Source: Claveliimonas intestinigallinarum
Lineage (GTDB): Bacteria; Bacillota; Clostridia; Lachnospirales; Lachnospiraceae
Direction of reading: 5' to 3'
Length of the DNA: 64,000 bases
NCBI GenBank assembly: GCA_019115145.1
Contig: DXED01000020.1
Location: forward strand, 47,883-111,882
Part shown: one piece after another, positions 34,321-43,776 of the stretch
Position numbering within the stretch: the first letter of the stretch is position 1
Layout of the letters: each line of letters starts with the position of its first letter
Made by a program: the position numbers and the translations under genes
The notes under the pieces: generated by a model
Told to the model about the DNA's origin: nothing
Databases searched by the model: none
Seen by the model: only the letters and a program-made list of their open reading frames with translations

Positions 34321-34947
34321 TCCGTCTATGTCGCCGTAGAAGCACTTTCCCGCCTCCTCCAGCACCGCTTTCCCGTTTGTCCCGTCTGTCAGCTCCTCCT
34401 CCAGGGCAGGCCAAAGCGCCTCCGGCACCAGGGCGGTCAGCTCCACCTTCTCTGTGTAGGAGCTGTCCAGCACCGGTATGCCCCTCTCTCCCAGAATGTA
34501 CTGTATCTTTCCCAGGCCGGTGTAATCTGTGGTGATCTTCAGTTTAACTCCCTGTATCCTGGTTATAATCAAAGAGGAGGCCAGTCCTTCCTTCGCCGCA
34601 CCCTGGTAGGCTCTCACAAGTCCCCCTGTGCCCAGGAGGATACCGCCGAAATACCGGGTTACCACCACCGCCGTGTCATGGATGTTCTCCCCCAGGAGCA
34701 CATCCAGCATGGGCCTGCCCGCCGTGCCGCCCGGCTCCCCGTCATCGCTGTACCGCTGTATGTCCTGGTGATCCCCGATGACGTAGGCGTAGCAGTTGTG
34801 CCTGGCGTCCCAGTACTTCTTCCTGACCGTTTCGATAAACTCCGCGGCCTCCTCCTCGCTCTTTACCGGGCGGACTGTGGCGATAAATCTGGACCTTTTC
34901 TCCGTGATCTCCCCTTCTCCGCCCCGGAATACCATTCTGTGATCCAC
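34300..34947 (-). CDS. YigZ/IMPACT family protein
   Basis: A 215-residue protein. The N-terminal IMPACT domain has SRFIATV, the family signature AYVIGD...YSDDGEPGGTAGRPML near 60-80 and TRYFGGILLGTGGLVRAY; the C-terminal DUF1949 ferredoxin-like domain follows. Proline-dipeptidase or translation-related roles have been suggested but the function is unclear. I choose GTG at 34947, 8 bases after a GAGGAGG; the ATG at 34980 lacks a ribosome site. It is convergent with hpf and shares its terminator. Confidence 0.88.
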   Translation of the reverse strand: MDHRMVFRGGEGEITEKRSRFIATVRPVKSEEEAAEFIETVRKKYWDARHNCYAYVIGDHQDIQRYSDDGEPGGTAGRPMLDVLLGENIHDTAVVVTRYFGGILLGTGGLVRAYQGAAKEGLASSLIITRIQGVKLKITTDYTGLGKIQYILGERGIPVLDSSYTEKVELTALVPEALWPALEEELTDGTNGKAVLEEAGKCFYGDIDGKIQVLE

Positions 34948-35061
34948 TTTGCGTTCCTCCTCTGTTCTTTGCGCTGTCATCTACTACTATAACGGATTTC
35001 TTAAGTTTTTCCTACCTAAATATGAAGTTTTCATTTTTTTCTTTATTTCAATATGTATATT

Positions 35062-35070
35062 TGCTATAAT
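35062..35070 (+). promoter_or_regulatory. Extended -10 promoter of the class A PBP gene
   Basis: TGCTATAAT at 35062-35070 is a consensus extended -10; the -35 region (TTTATT) is weak. Confidence 0.55.
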
Positions 35071-35097
35071 GTCTAAAGTATGAAGGAGGCTGAATAC

Positions 35098-37632
35098 ATG
35101 AATTATGGAAAGAAAAAGGCTTCTAAAAAACAAAAGCAGATAACGTCGAAATCAACCATGCAGGGTAAGCGGGTCACTGTCCGGCTGTTGAAGGCTTTTA
35201 TCCTGTGTGTTCTTGCTATATGTATCATCGGGATGATCGGCGGTCTGATTTTTGTGAAGAGGATCCTTGACAATTCACCGGAGGTCACACCTGACGATGT
35301 GCGTCCGAAAGGGTACACGACCATCGTCTACGCTGACGACGGGGCCACTGAGCTGGAGCGGTTCGTGGAGGCCGGCTCCAACCGCGAATACAAATCCATC
35401 GACCAGATCCCCGTGGATCTGCAGCACGCTTTCGTCGCCATTGAGGACGAGCGCTTCTATGAGCACAACGGTATTGACCCGCAGGGTATCCTGCGAGCCG
35501 CTGTCACGGGAATTACTTCAGGCGGCGACTTCTCACAGGGAGCCAGCACGCTGACCCAGCAGCTCATAAAGAACAACGTCTTTCCCGACTTTGTAAATGA
35601 GGAAACCTTTTACGACCGTCTGGAGAGAAAGATCCAGGAGCAGTTCCTGGCTCTGGACATCGAAAAACAGATGTCAAAGGACGAGATCATGGAGGCATAT
35701 CTGAACACCATCAACCTGGGGCAGAACACCCTGGGCGTGCAGTCCGCCTCCAAGCGCTATTTCAACAAGGATGTATCCGAGCTGACGCTGTCCGAGTGCG
35801 CGGTTCTCGCCAGCATCACCCAGAACCCGTCCCTCTACAATCCCATCACCAACCCAGACGCCAACGCGAAACGGCGCACCGAGGTTCTGAACAAGATGCT
35901 GGATCAGGGATATATCGACCAGGCGGCCTACGATGAGGCGGCAGCCGACGACGTGTACGCCAGAATTCAGGCTGTCAACGCGGCCATCGGAGAGGATTCA
36001 CCTTATTCCTATTTTATAGACGCCCTCTCCGAGCAGGTCATCGACGATCTCATGTCCCGCCTCGGGTACACGGAAAGCCAGGCATACAACGCCCTCTACA
36101 GCGGCGGCCTGACTATCATCTCCACACAGAACACTGCCATGCAGCAGATCTGCGATGAGGAGATGAACAATGACGCCAACTTCCCATGGCTGAAGGAGTA
36201 CGGTCTCTCCTACGCGCTGACCGTCACCCGGGCGGACGGCACCATAGAGAACTACGGCTCTGAGAGCGTGGAGGCGTACAGGGAAAACACCTATGGCATT
36301 GAAAACGCCCTCATCTTTTCCTCCGAGGACGCTGCCAGAGCTATGGTGGAGGAGTGGAAGGCCACGATTGCCCAGGAGGGCGACACCTATGACGAGCGCA
36401 TCACCATCACGCCTCAGCCCCAGGCTTCTGTCACCATCATCGACCAGGCCACCGGCCAGATCAAGGCCATGGTAGGCGGAAGGGGCGCCAAGGAGACAAG
36501 CCAGAGCCTGAACAGGGCCTACAGAGGCTCCACAAGGCAGCCGGGTTCCTGCTTCAAGATCCTGGCCACCTACGCCCCCGCCCTGGACACGAACCAGATC
36601 ACGCTGGCCAGCGTCTTTGACGACCAGCCCTGGCATTACTCAAACGGCACGGAATTCAAGAACGTGGGCAACAAGTACTACGGCAACGTCACCGTCCGGG
36701 AGGCCATCGCCCAGTCCATGAACTCTGTGGCCGTGCAGACCATACAGCAGATCGGTCCCCAGCTGGGATATGAGTACGCAAAGAACAACTTTTCCATGAG
36801 CTCACTTGTGGAGAGTGATATGTACGAGCCCATCGCTCTGGGAGGTCTGACAAATGGTGTATACAACTATGAGCTGTGCGCGGCCTTTGCGTCCATCGCC
36901 AACGGCGGCGTATACAACACGCCAACCCTATACTCAAAGATCCTGGATCACGACGGCAATGTGCTGATCGAGAACCCCACGGAGTCTCATCAGTCCGTCA
37001 AGGACAGCACAGCCGCTCTCCTCACAAGCGCCATGCAGAGCGTTGTGGAGGAGGGAAGCGGATCAGCCGCTGCCCTGGACAACATGCCGGTAGCCGGCAA
37101 GACGGGAACAGCGGACAGTGACAAGGATATCTGGTTCTGCGGCTTCACCCCCTATTACACCTGTGCGGTGTGGGGCGGCTACGATGACCCGAAATCCATG
37201 ACCAACATTGACACTACCTTCCGTTTCCGGATCTGGAAGTCCATTATGAGCCGCATCCACGCGGGTCTGGAGACAAAGCAGTTTGAGATGCCCACATCGG
37301 TGGAGCAGAAGACCATCTGCACAGTGACCGGGCAGCTCGCGAGGCCTGGATGCCCCTCAAGGACAGAGTTCTTTGCGTCAGACAATTCACCTACAGAGAC
37401 CTGTCCGGGACACGGTTCTACGGGATCCACCGACGACACAGGAACTGACACCACCACTGATGGCAGCACTTCCGACACTAGCGGAGGCAGCACCACCACG
37501 ACCACACCGGGCAGCGGCGGAGATACTACCCCCACTCCCGATCCGGGCGCCGGAGGCGGCGGAGGTGGCGGCGAAACCACCAATCCTGATCCGGGCACCG
37601 GAGGCGGAGGTGGCGGCGAAACCACCGGATAG
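35098..37632 (+). CDS. Class A penicillin-binding protein (bifunctional peptidoglycan synthase)
   Basis: An 844-residue PBP1-type enzyme. A basic cytoplasmic N-terminus precedes one membrane helix (about 30-60). The GT51 glycosyltransferase domain shows IEDERFYEHNGID, GASTLTQQLIKN and SKRYFNKDVSELTL. The transpeptidase domain has the active serine in PGSCFKI, SMN near 545 and KTGT near 668. After about residue 770 comes a Thr/Ser/Asp-rich then Gly-Pro-rich low-complexity tail containing two GGGGGGE-type blocks. The ATG at 35098 has AAGGAGG 8 bases upstream. It is monocistronic with a terminator after it. Confidence 0.96.
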   Translation: MNYGKKKASKKQKQITSKSTMQGKRVTVRLLKAFILCVLAICIIGMIGGLIFVKRILDNSPEVTPDDVRPKGYTTIVYADDGATELERFVEAGSNREYKSIDQIPVDLQHAFVAIEDERFYEHNGIDPQGILRAAVTGITSGGDFSQGASTLTQQLIKNNVFPDFVNEETFYDRLERKIQEQFLALDIEKQMSKDEIMEAYLNTINLGQNTLGVQSASKRYFNKDVSELTLSECAVLASITQNPSLYNPITNPDANAKRRTEVLNKMLDQGYIDQAAYDEAAADDVYARIQAVNAAIGEDSPYSYFIDALSEQVIDDLMSRLGYTESQAYNALYSGGLTIISTQNTAMQQICDEEMNNDANFPWLKEYGLSYALTVTRADGTIENYGSESVEAYRENTYGIENALIFSSEDAARAMVEEWKATIAQEGDTYDERITITPQPQASVTIIDQATGQIKAMVGGRGAKETSQSLNRAYRGSTRQPGSCFKILATYAPALDTNQITLASVFDDQPWHYSNGTEFKNVGNKYYGNVTVREAIAQSMNSVAVQTIQQIGPQLGYEYAKNNFSMSSLVESDMYEPIALGGLTNGVYNYELCAAFASIANGGVYNTPTLYSKILDHDGNVLIENPTESHQSVKDSTAALLTSAMQSVVEEGSGSAAALDNMPVAGKTGTADSDKDIWFCGFTPYYTCAVWGGYDDPKSMTNIDTTFRFRIWKSIMSRIHAGLETKQFEMPTSVEQKTICTVTGQLARPGCPSRTEFFASDNSPTETCPGHGSTGSTDDTGTDTTTDGSTSDTSGGSTTTTTPGSGGDTTPTPDPGAGGGGGGGETTNPDPGTGGGGGGETTG

Positions 37633-37637
37633 AAATC

Positions 37638-37690
37638 AAAATAAAAGCAGGTGCGAATGAGCAGCAGCTCATTCACACCTGCTTTTATTT
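37638..37690. terminator. Bidirectional terminator between the PBP and glucokinase genes
   Basis: AAATAAAAGCAGGTG (37638-37652 region) and GAATGAGC (37655-37662) pair with GCTCATTC (37667-37674) and CACCTGCTTTTATTT (37676-37690) with one mismatch; A- and T-runs give tails both ways. Confidence 0.85.
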
Positions 37691-37740
37691 ATACCTCTTT
37701 TTTCTACATCTCTGCCTATATCCACCCGGCTCTGTCCGTG

Positions 37741-38670
37741 TCAGATGATCAGCCTTGCCGCTCCGCAGATACCGGCGTCATTGCCCAGTGTGGCCAGCAC
37801 GATCTTTGTATCCTTGTTGGCAAAGAAAGCCTTCTCCTGGAAGGGCTTCTCGATGAAAGGCAGAAGGGCAGGTCCCGCATTGGAAACGCCGCCGCCGATG
37901 ACGATCATCTCGGGATCCACGATCACTGCCATGTTGGCGAGGGCATGTCCCAGATAAGCTCCAAACTCCTCCGCAATCTCAATCGCCACTCTGTCGTCCT
38001 TCTTCACCGCGTCAAAGACTGACTTTGCGCTGAGGTTTTTCCCCTCCAGCAGCGTCTTCCCGTGTAGCTTTGCAAGGCGCAGCTTTGCAAGACGGGCGAT
38101 TCCTGTGGCGGACGCGTACTGCTCCAGACATCCGGTCTTCCCGCAGCCGCACTTTTCTGTCTCGCTGTAGTTCACACAGATATGTCCGATCTCGCCGCCG
38201 GCTCCGTTTGCCCCTGCAATGACATGTCCCTGGCAGATCACGCCGCCGCCCACGCCAGTGCCCAGCGTCACCATAATCATGTTGCTGCAGCCCTTTCCGG
38301 CTCCCAGCCACATCTCGCCCAGGGCCGCCACATTGGCATCGTTTCCGATTTCAGCCCGGATTCCCGGCAGAAGCTCCTCCATCTCCTTTTTAACATTTTT
38401 ATAGCCCCATCCGATATTGGCGCTGTTCTTTACAATTCCTTCACTAACCGGAGCCGGCACGCCGACTCCCACGCCCGCTGTCTCCTCCGCGGAAATTCCT
38501 TTTTCCTCCATCTTAGCGCGGACAGAGGCCGCGATATCCGGCAGGACCTGCTTTCCCTCATTCTCTGTGTGAGTCTTGATCTCCCATTTCTCGTACAGCT
38601 CTCCCTCCGTGGAAAACAGTCCCATCTTCACGGTTGTTCCGCCAATATCTACTCCAAAACAATACTTCAT
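37741..38670 (-). CDS. glcK: ROK-family glucokinase
   Basis: A 309-residue ATP-dependent glucokinase. The phosphate motif DIGGTTVKMG is at the N-terminus, VGVPAPV near 72, and the ROK zinc cluster is CGCGKTGCLEQYAS near 170 with a preceding histidine (GEIGHICV). It is the last gene of uvrC-hprK-glcK, 25 bp after hprK, fitting a link between sugar phosphorylation and catabolite control. Sugar specificity is inferred from the subfamily. Confidence 0.93.
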   Translation of the reverse strand: MKYCFGVDIGGTTVKMGLFSTEGELYEKWEIKTHTENEGKQVLPDIAASVRAKMEEKGISAEETAGVGVGVPAPVSEGIVKNSANIGWGYKNVKKEMEELLPGIRAEIGNDANVAALGEMWLGAGKGCSNMIMVTLGTGVGGGVICQGHVIAGANGAGGEIGHICVNYSETEKCGCGKTGCLEQYASATGIARLAKLRLAKLHGKTLLEGKNLSAKSVFDAVKKDDRVAIEIAEEFGAYLGHALANMAVIVDPEMIVIGGGVSNAGPALLPFIEKPFQEKAFFANKDTKIVLATLGNDAGICGAARLII

Positions 38671-38695
38671 CTTCTGACTCCCTATTCCTTATTTT

Positions 38696-39619
38696 CTATT
38701 TCTTTGCCAGGTTCCTCTGCACCCTTTTGTACAGCTCCTCCGCCGCGTTATAGCCCATCTTCTTCTGTCTGTAGTTGATGGCCGCCGTCTCCACGATGAT
38801 GGAGAGGTTACGCCCGGGACGGATGGGAAGCTGATGGCAGACAACCTTGTTGCCGAGGAACTCTGTGTACTGCTCCTCCATACCAAGCCTGTCGTATTTC
38901 TTCTCCCTGTCCCAGTCCTCCAGGGTGATGACCAGCTCGATATTCTGGGTCTCCCTGACGCTCTGCACGCCGTAGAGCATTTTGACATCCACAATACCGA
39001 TACCGCGCAGCTCGATAAAATGCTTTGTCACGTCGGGCGCGGTTCCCACCAGGGTGTCGTCACTGACCTTGCGGATCTCCACCACGTCGTCGCTGACAAG
39101 ACGGTGTCCCCTTCTCACCAGCTCCAGAGCCGCCTCGCTCTTGCCGATGCCACTCTCGCCCATGATCATCACGCCCACGCCGTACACATCTACCAGTACG
39201 CCGTGGATGGAAATGCAGGGCGCCAGCTGCACATTCAGCCAGCGGATCAGCTCTGCGGTAAAGGCGGAGGTCTTCATCTCCGTGGAGAAGATGGGCACAT
39301 CCAGCTCCTGCGCCTTCTCCAGCAGCTCCTGATCCGGCTTCAGGGCACGACAGAAGATAATGCAGGGGATCTTGTAGGCGAGCAGCGTCTCGTAGACCTT
39401 GATCTTTGTGGCCTCATCCATCTGCTCTAAAAACGTATATTCCACATATCCGATAATCTGCACTCTCTCCGCGTCGAAATGGTCAAAGAAGCCTGTAAGC
39501 TGCAGAGCCGGCCTGTTGATATCCGGCACCTCCACATATTTGTCAGCCAGCCCCACGTCGGGAGTCAGATTTTTCAGGTTCATCTTCTCGACGATCTTCT
39601 GAATTTCTATTTTTGACAT
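38696..39619 (-). CDS. hprK: HPr kinase/phosphorylase
   Basis: A 307-residue bifunctional enzyme that phosphorylates HPr on Ser46 and reverses it, the sensor of carbon catabolite control in Firmicutes. The N-terminal domain covers residues 1-130; the C-terminal catalytic domain has Walker A GESGIGKSE near 157 and the HPrK signature LRGIGIVDVKMLYG near 205. AAGGAG precedes the ATG by 7 bases. It lies between uvrC and glucokinase. Confidence 0.97.
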   Translation of the reverse strand: MSKIEIQKIVEKMNLKNLTPDVGLADKYVEVPDINRPALQLTGFFDHFDAERVQIIGYVEYTFLEQMDEATKIKVYETLLAYKIPCIIFCRALKPDQELLEKAQELDVPIFSTEMKTSAFTAELIRWLNVQLAPCISIHGVLVDVYGVGVMIMGESGIGKSEAALELVRRGHRLVSDDVVEIRKVSDDTLVGTAPDVTKHFIELRGIGIVDVKMLYGVQSVRETQNIELVITLEDWDREKKYDRLGMEEQYTEFLGNKVVCHQLPIRPGRNLSIIVETAAINYRQKKMGYNAAEELYKRVQRNLAKK

Positions 39620-39666
39620 GTCTTATCTCCTTTTCTGTTTTTAAATACTATGACAAGTATAACACA

Positions 39667-41532
39667 TCAGTGAAAAAACTTATACACCTCCTGCGCTGAT
39701 TTTTCATTCATGCTGGGCAGTTTTTTCAGGTCCTCCACATCCGCCTGCCGTATCTCATCCAGGCTGGCAAAATGCTTCATCAGATCCTTTCTCCTGGCCG
39801 GCCCCACCCCGGGGATATCGTCCAGGACAGAATGAACCTGCTCCTTGCTGCGCAGCTTTCTGTGAAACTCTATGGCAAACCGGTGGGCCTCGTCCTGTAT
39901 CCTGGTGATCAGCTTAAAGCCCTCTGAATTCCGGTCAATGGGAAGCTCTTTATTATTATAGTAGAGTCCTCTGGTACGATGGCTGTCGTCCTTCACCATA
40001 CCGCACACAGGTATGTTCAGGTGGAGCTCATCCAGCACCTGGAGGGCGATCCCTACCTGTCCCTTTCCTCCGTCCATGAGGATCAGGTCCGGAAAAGCGG
40101 TAAAGCTTCCCGTCTCCTTCCCCTCTTCCCGCTCCTCCAGGCCGTGGCGGAACCTTCTTGTCAGCACCTCTTTCATGCTGGCGTAGTCGTCCGGCCCCTG
40201 GACGCTCTTAATGCGGAATTTGCGGTAATCGTTTCTCTTTGGCTTTCCCTTCTCGTAGACCACCATAGAACCGACAGAGGCAAACCCGCTGATATTGGAG
40301 ATGTCATAGGCCTCCATCCGGTTCAGGTGCTCCAGGCCAAGAAGGCGGGCAATCTCCTTCACCGCGCCGATGGTGCGGCCCTCCTCCCGCTTCAGCCTCT
40401 CCCTGTCCTTACTGAGCACCAGGGCAGCATTCTTTTCCGCCAGCTCCACCAGCTTCTCCTTTGTCCCTTTTTTGGGCACACGGATATGCACCCTGTGGCC
40501 TCGCTTCTGGCTCAGCCATTCCTCCAGGACCTCCCCGTCCTCGATCTCAGTCTGGGTCATCAGCTCCGCCGGTATATAGGGTGTACCGGCGTAGAACTGC
40601 TTGATAAAGCTGGAGATGATCTCCCCTGTGGTCTCGTCCCCGCTCAGCTTCAGATAAAAATGGTCTCTCCCAATCAGCCTGCCGCCCCGGATAAAGAAGA
40701 CCTGCACCACCGCGTCCTCTTTGTCCGTGGCTGCCGCCAGGATATCCCTGTCGTTGCCGGCTGTGTCGGTAATCTTCTGCTTCTGGGCGATCTTCTTCAC
40801 GCTTCCCAGAAGCTCCCTGTACTCGATGGCCTTCTCGAACTCCAGGTCCTCGGAGGCCTTCATCATCTTCTCCTCCAGCTCCTTCAAAATAACCTCATAA
40901 TTTCCTCCCAAAAAGCGGAGCACCTCGTCTATGGATTTCCTGTAGGTCTCCTGGGACACGTACCCCTGACAGGGGGCGTCGCACTGGTGGATATGATAGT
41001 TCAGGCAGGGCCTCTCCTTCCCCGTATCTCTGGGAAGGCGGCGGTTGCAGCTCCTCACCTTGTACAGCTTGCGGATCAGCTCGATGGTGTCCTTGACAGC
41101 CCCCGCGCTCGTGTAGGGGCCAAAGTATTTCGCCTTGTCCTTCACCATGCGCCTGGCCATCATGATCCGGGGAAAGGGCTCATCCACCGACACCTTGATA
41201 AAGGGATAGGCCTTGTCGTCCATGAGCATGGTGTTGTATTTGGGCCTGTGCTCCTTGATCAGATTACACTCCAGGACAAGGGCCTCCAGCTCCGAATCTG
41301 TCACAATGTACTCAAAGCGGGTGATGTGGGTCACCATCTGCTCAATCTTCACGCTCTTGCCTCGGCTGCTCTGGAAATACTGCCGCACCCGATTCTTCAG
41401 GCTGATAGCCTTCCCCACATAGATGATCTCATCCTTCTCATCGTGCATCAGATACACGCCGGGCTTCCCCGGCAATTTTTTCAGTTCTTCCTGTATATCA
41501 AAATTACTGTTTTCCATATTCCTGCTTTCCAT
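39667..41532 (-). CDS. uvrC: Excinuclease ABC subunit C
   Basis: A 621-residue nuclease making both incisions in nucleotide excision repair. The GIY-YIG domain (KPGVYLMHDEKDEIIYVGKA) is N-terminal, a UVR motif (DLEFEKAIEYREL) lies near 215, the RNase H-like 5' nuclease domain shows LILMDGGKGQ near 490, and a tandem helix-hairpin-helix ends the protein (IPGVGPARRKDL). Start: ATG at 41532 lies exactly 7 bases after a TATAAT and has no ribosome site, so the mRNA seems leaderless; an ATG at 41517 with a poorly spaced AGGA is the alternative. Confidence 0.95.
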   Translation of the reverse strand: MESRNMENSNFDIQEELKKLPGKPGVYLMHDEKDEIIYVGKAISLKNRVRQYFQSSRGKSVKIEQMVTHITRFEYIVTDSELEALVLECNLIKEHRPKYNTMLMDDKAYPFIKVSVDEPFPRIMMARRMVKDKAKYFGPYTSAGAVKDTIELIRKLYKVRSCNRRLPRDTGKERPCLNYHIHQCDAPCQGYVSQETYRKSIDEVLRFLGGNYEVILKELEEKMMKASEDLEFEKAIEYRELLGSVKKIAQKQKITDTAGNDRDILAAATDKEDAVVQVFFIRGGRLIGRDHFYLKLSGDETTGEIISSFIKQFYAGTPYIPAELMTQTEIEDGEVLEEWLSQKRGHRVHIRVPKKGTKEKLVELAEKNAALVLSKDRERLKREEGRTIGAVKEIARLLGLEHLNRMEAYDISNISGFASVGSMVVYEKGKPKRNDYRKFRIKSVQGPDDYASMKEVLTRRFRHGLEEREEGKETGSFTAFPDLILMDGGKGQVGIALQVLDELHLNIPVCGMVKDDSHRTRGLYYNNKELPIDRNSEGFKLITRIQDEAHRFAIEFHRKLRSKEQVHSVLDDIPGVGPARRKDLMKHFASLDEIRQADVEDLKKLPSMNEKSAQEVYKFFH

Positions 41533-41539
41533 GGTTAAC

Positions 41540-41568
41540 ATTATACTGTCCCGCATGAAAAAGGACAA
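41540..41568 (-). promoter_or_regulatory. uvrC promoter
   Basis: TTGTCC (41568-41563), 17 bp, TATAAT (41545-41540) on the minus strand; the last base of the -10 is 7 bases from the ATG at 41532. Confidence 0.7.
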
Positions 41569-41620
41569 GGGAAAATCTTCCCCTGTCCTAAACTCAAGCC
41601 TTAGTTATCTCACAATCCGC

Positions 41621-43603
41621 TTATACTGTGCTGTTGTTCTCAGTTTCGCTCTCATCTGTTGCCGTCTCTTCAGTGTTGCCCTCCACCGGCTTCATGGAGA
41701 TGCGGGCCTCCTTCGGCTCCTCGCCGTCCTGCCTGTCCTCAGTCTCGGGAAGTCCCTCTACCTCCCGGAAGATCTTCATAAACTCTTTTCCGGTGATGGT
41801 CTCCTTCTCAATCAGGAAGGCAGCGATCCTGTCCAGCGCCTCCCTGTGCTCGCTCAGCAGCCTCTTGGCCTCCTCATAGGCCCCCTTGAGCATCTTCATC
41901 ACTTCCTGGTCGATCTCAGAGGCTGTCTCCTGGCCGCAGTTCAGGACCGGTCTTCCATCCAGATAGCGGTTCTGGATCGACTCAAGGCCGATCAGGCCAA
42001 ATCTCTCGCTCATGCCGTACTGGGTGATCATGGCCCTGGCAATGCTTGTGGCCTTCTCGATATCGTTGGAGGCTCCGGTTGTGACTGTGTCAAAGACGAT
42101 CTCCTCGGCGGCACGGCCTGCCAGCATACCTACCAGCATGGCCTCCAGCTCCTTCTTCGTGTTCAGGAACTTCTCCTCCTCAGGCGTCTGCATCACATAG
42201 CCGAGGGCTCCCATGGTCCTGGGGACGATGGTGATCTTCTGCACCGGCTCCGCGTGCTTCTCGAGAGCGCTCACAAGGGCGTGCCCCACCTCGTGGTAGG
42301 ATACGATCCTTCTCTCCTCCTGGCTCATGATACGGTCCTTCTTCTCCTTGCCCACAAGGACTGTCTCCACCGCCTCAAAGAGGTCGCTCTGAGAGACAGC
42401 GTTTCTGCCGTGCTTCACCGCATTGATAGCGGCCTCGTTGATCATGTTGGCCAGGTCTGAGCCCACAGCGCCGGATGTGGCCAGGGCAATGGCCTCCAGA
42501 TCCACGGTCTCATCCATGCGCACGTCCTTGGCGTGAACCTTCAGCACGTCGATACGGCCCTTCAGATCCGGCCGCTCCACGATGATCCGCCTGTCGAACC
42601 GTCCCGGGCGCAGAAGCGCCGGATCCAGGATCTCCGGACGGTTGGTGGCTGCCAGAAGAAGCAGTCCCTTATTTGTGTCAAATCCATCCATCTCCGCCAG
42701 GAGCTGGTTCAGTGTCTGCTCCCTCTCGTCGTTGCCGCCAAGCTGGGTGTCGCGGCTCTTTCCGATGGCGTCGATCTCATCGATGAAAATGATACAGGGC
42801 GCCATCTGCTGGGCCTGCTTGAAAAGGTCGCGGACTCTGGAAGCGCCCACGCCCACATACATCTCCACAAAGGCCGATCCTGACAGGGAGAAGAAGGGCA
42901 CCTTCGCCTCCCCCGCTACCGCCTTGGCAAGCAGCGTCTTTCCGGTTCCCGGAGGTCCCACAAGGAGGGCGCCCTTGGGAAGCTTGGCCCCCACGCCGGT
43001 ATACTTTCCCGGATTGTGCAGGAAATCCACTACCTCCTGGAGTGACTCCTTGGCCTCGTCCTGGCCCGCCACATCCTTGAAGGTGACGCCTGTCTGCTTC
43101 TCCACATACATCTTGGCGTTACTCTTTCCAATACCCATCATGCCGCCGCCCTTGGACATCTTCTTTGTAAACCACACGCAGAGGCCCACAATGCAGGCAA
43201 TGGGAAGGAAGGTAAAAATGATACTCAGCAGCATGGAGGATGTGGTGTCAGGTATCTCCTGGTTCACCTCCACTCCCGCATCCAGCAGGCGGTCCACAAG
43301 CTGGTCATCGTTGACGATACCCGTGTAGTATTCCTTCTGCACAGTGTCGTCCTTTCCCTGCTTGGCTGTTATATCGATCTGGTTGGCTCCTATATCAACC
43401 TTTTCTACGTCTCCGTCCTCTACCATCTTGATAAACTTGTTGTAGGATATCTCCTCAGCGCTCTCCATTCCCTGGAACTGGAAGAGGAGCAGCACGAGGA
43501 TCGTTGTGATCAGCGTTACGATCAAAACGAACGAGGCTCCCTGCCGGTTGTTCCGGTTCGGATCCTGGTTGTTATTTCTGTTCTGATTGTTCTGGTTGTC
43601 CAT
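41621..43603 (-). CDS. ftsH: ATP-dependent zinc metalloprotease FtsH
   Basis: A 660-residue membrane AAA+ protease. Two membrane helices bracket an extracytoplasmic domain (residues about 20-135). Walker A is GPPGTGKTLL near 205, the pore motif FVEMYVGVGA follows, SRH GRFDRRI, and the zinc site is HEVGH near 425 (a valine in place of the usual alanine) with the third ligand in the downstream helix. The ATG at 43603 follows GGAGGAG. The acidic C-terminal tail is probably disordered. It is monocistronic with a strong promoter divergent from DUF1846. Confidence 0.97.
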   Translation of the reverse strand: MDNQNNQNRNNNQDPNRNNRQGASFVLIVTLITTILVLLLFQFQGMESAEEISYNKFIKMVEDGDVEKVDIGANQIDITAKQGKDDTVQKEYYTGIVNDDQLVDRLLDAGVEVNQEIPDTTSSMLLSIIFTFLPIACIVGLCVWFTKKMSKGGGMMGIGKSNAKMYVEKQTGVTFKDVAGQDEAKESLQEVVDFLHNPGKYTGVGAKLPKGALLVGPPGTGKTLLAKAVAGEAKVPFFSLSGSAFVEMYVGVGASRVRDLFKQAQQMAPCIIFIDEIDAIGKSRDTQLGGNDEREQTLNQLLAEMDGFDTNKGLLLLAATNRPEILDPALLRPGRFDRRIIVERPDLKGRIDVLKVHAKDVRMDETVDLEAIALATSGAVGSDLANMINEAAINAVKHGRNAVSQSDLFEAVETVLVGKEKKDRIMSQEERRIVSYHEVGHALVSALEKHAEPVQKITIVPRTMGALGYVMQTPEEEKFLNTKKELEAMLVGMLAGRAAEEIVFDTVTTGASNDIEKATSIARAMITQYGMSERFGLIGLESIQNRYLDGRPVLNCGQETASEIDQEVMKMLKGAYEEAKRLLSEHREALDRIAAFLIEKETITGKEFMKIFREVEGLPETEDRQDGEEPKEARISMKPVEGNTEETATDESETENNSTV

Positions 43604-43633
43604 ATTTCTCCTCCTGTACGTATGTACCATCTT

Positions 43634-43662
43634 ATTATAAGTATCCCCTGTTTTAAAATCAA
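43634..43662 (-). promoter_or_regulatory. ftsH promoter
   Basis: TTGATT (43662-43657), 17 bp, TATAAT (43639-43634) on the minus strand. Confidence 0.7.
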
Positions 43663-43681
43663 TAAAAACATTATGAAAAGA

Positions 43682-43711
43682 TTGTAAACTCGGGCTTTCC
43701 TGTAGTATACT
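43682..43711 (+). promoter_or_regulatory. Promoter of the DUF1846 gene
   Basis: TTGTAA (43682-43687), 18 bp, TATACT (43706-43711); it starts 20 bp from the ftsH -35 on the other strand. Confidence 0.6.
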
Positions 43712-43776
43712 TGTGAAGGAAATGTGTATTTTTCTTTACATATATTACAGGGAAAATAAATGAAAGGAACTGACAA

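Noticed and set aside
39979..41538. 519-codon open frame antisense to uvrC
   Set aside because: Shadow of uvrC with typical reverse-frame composition.
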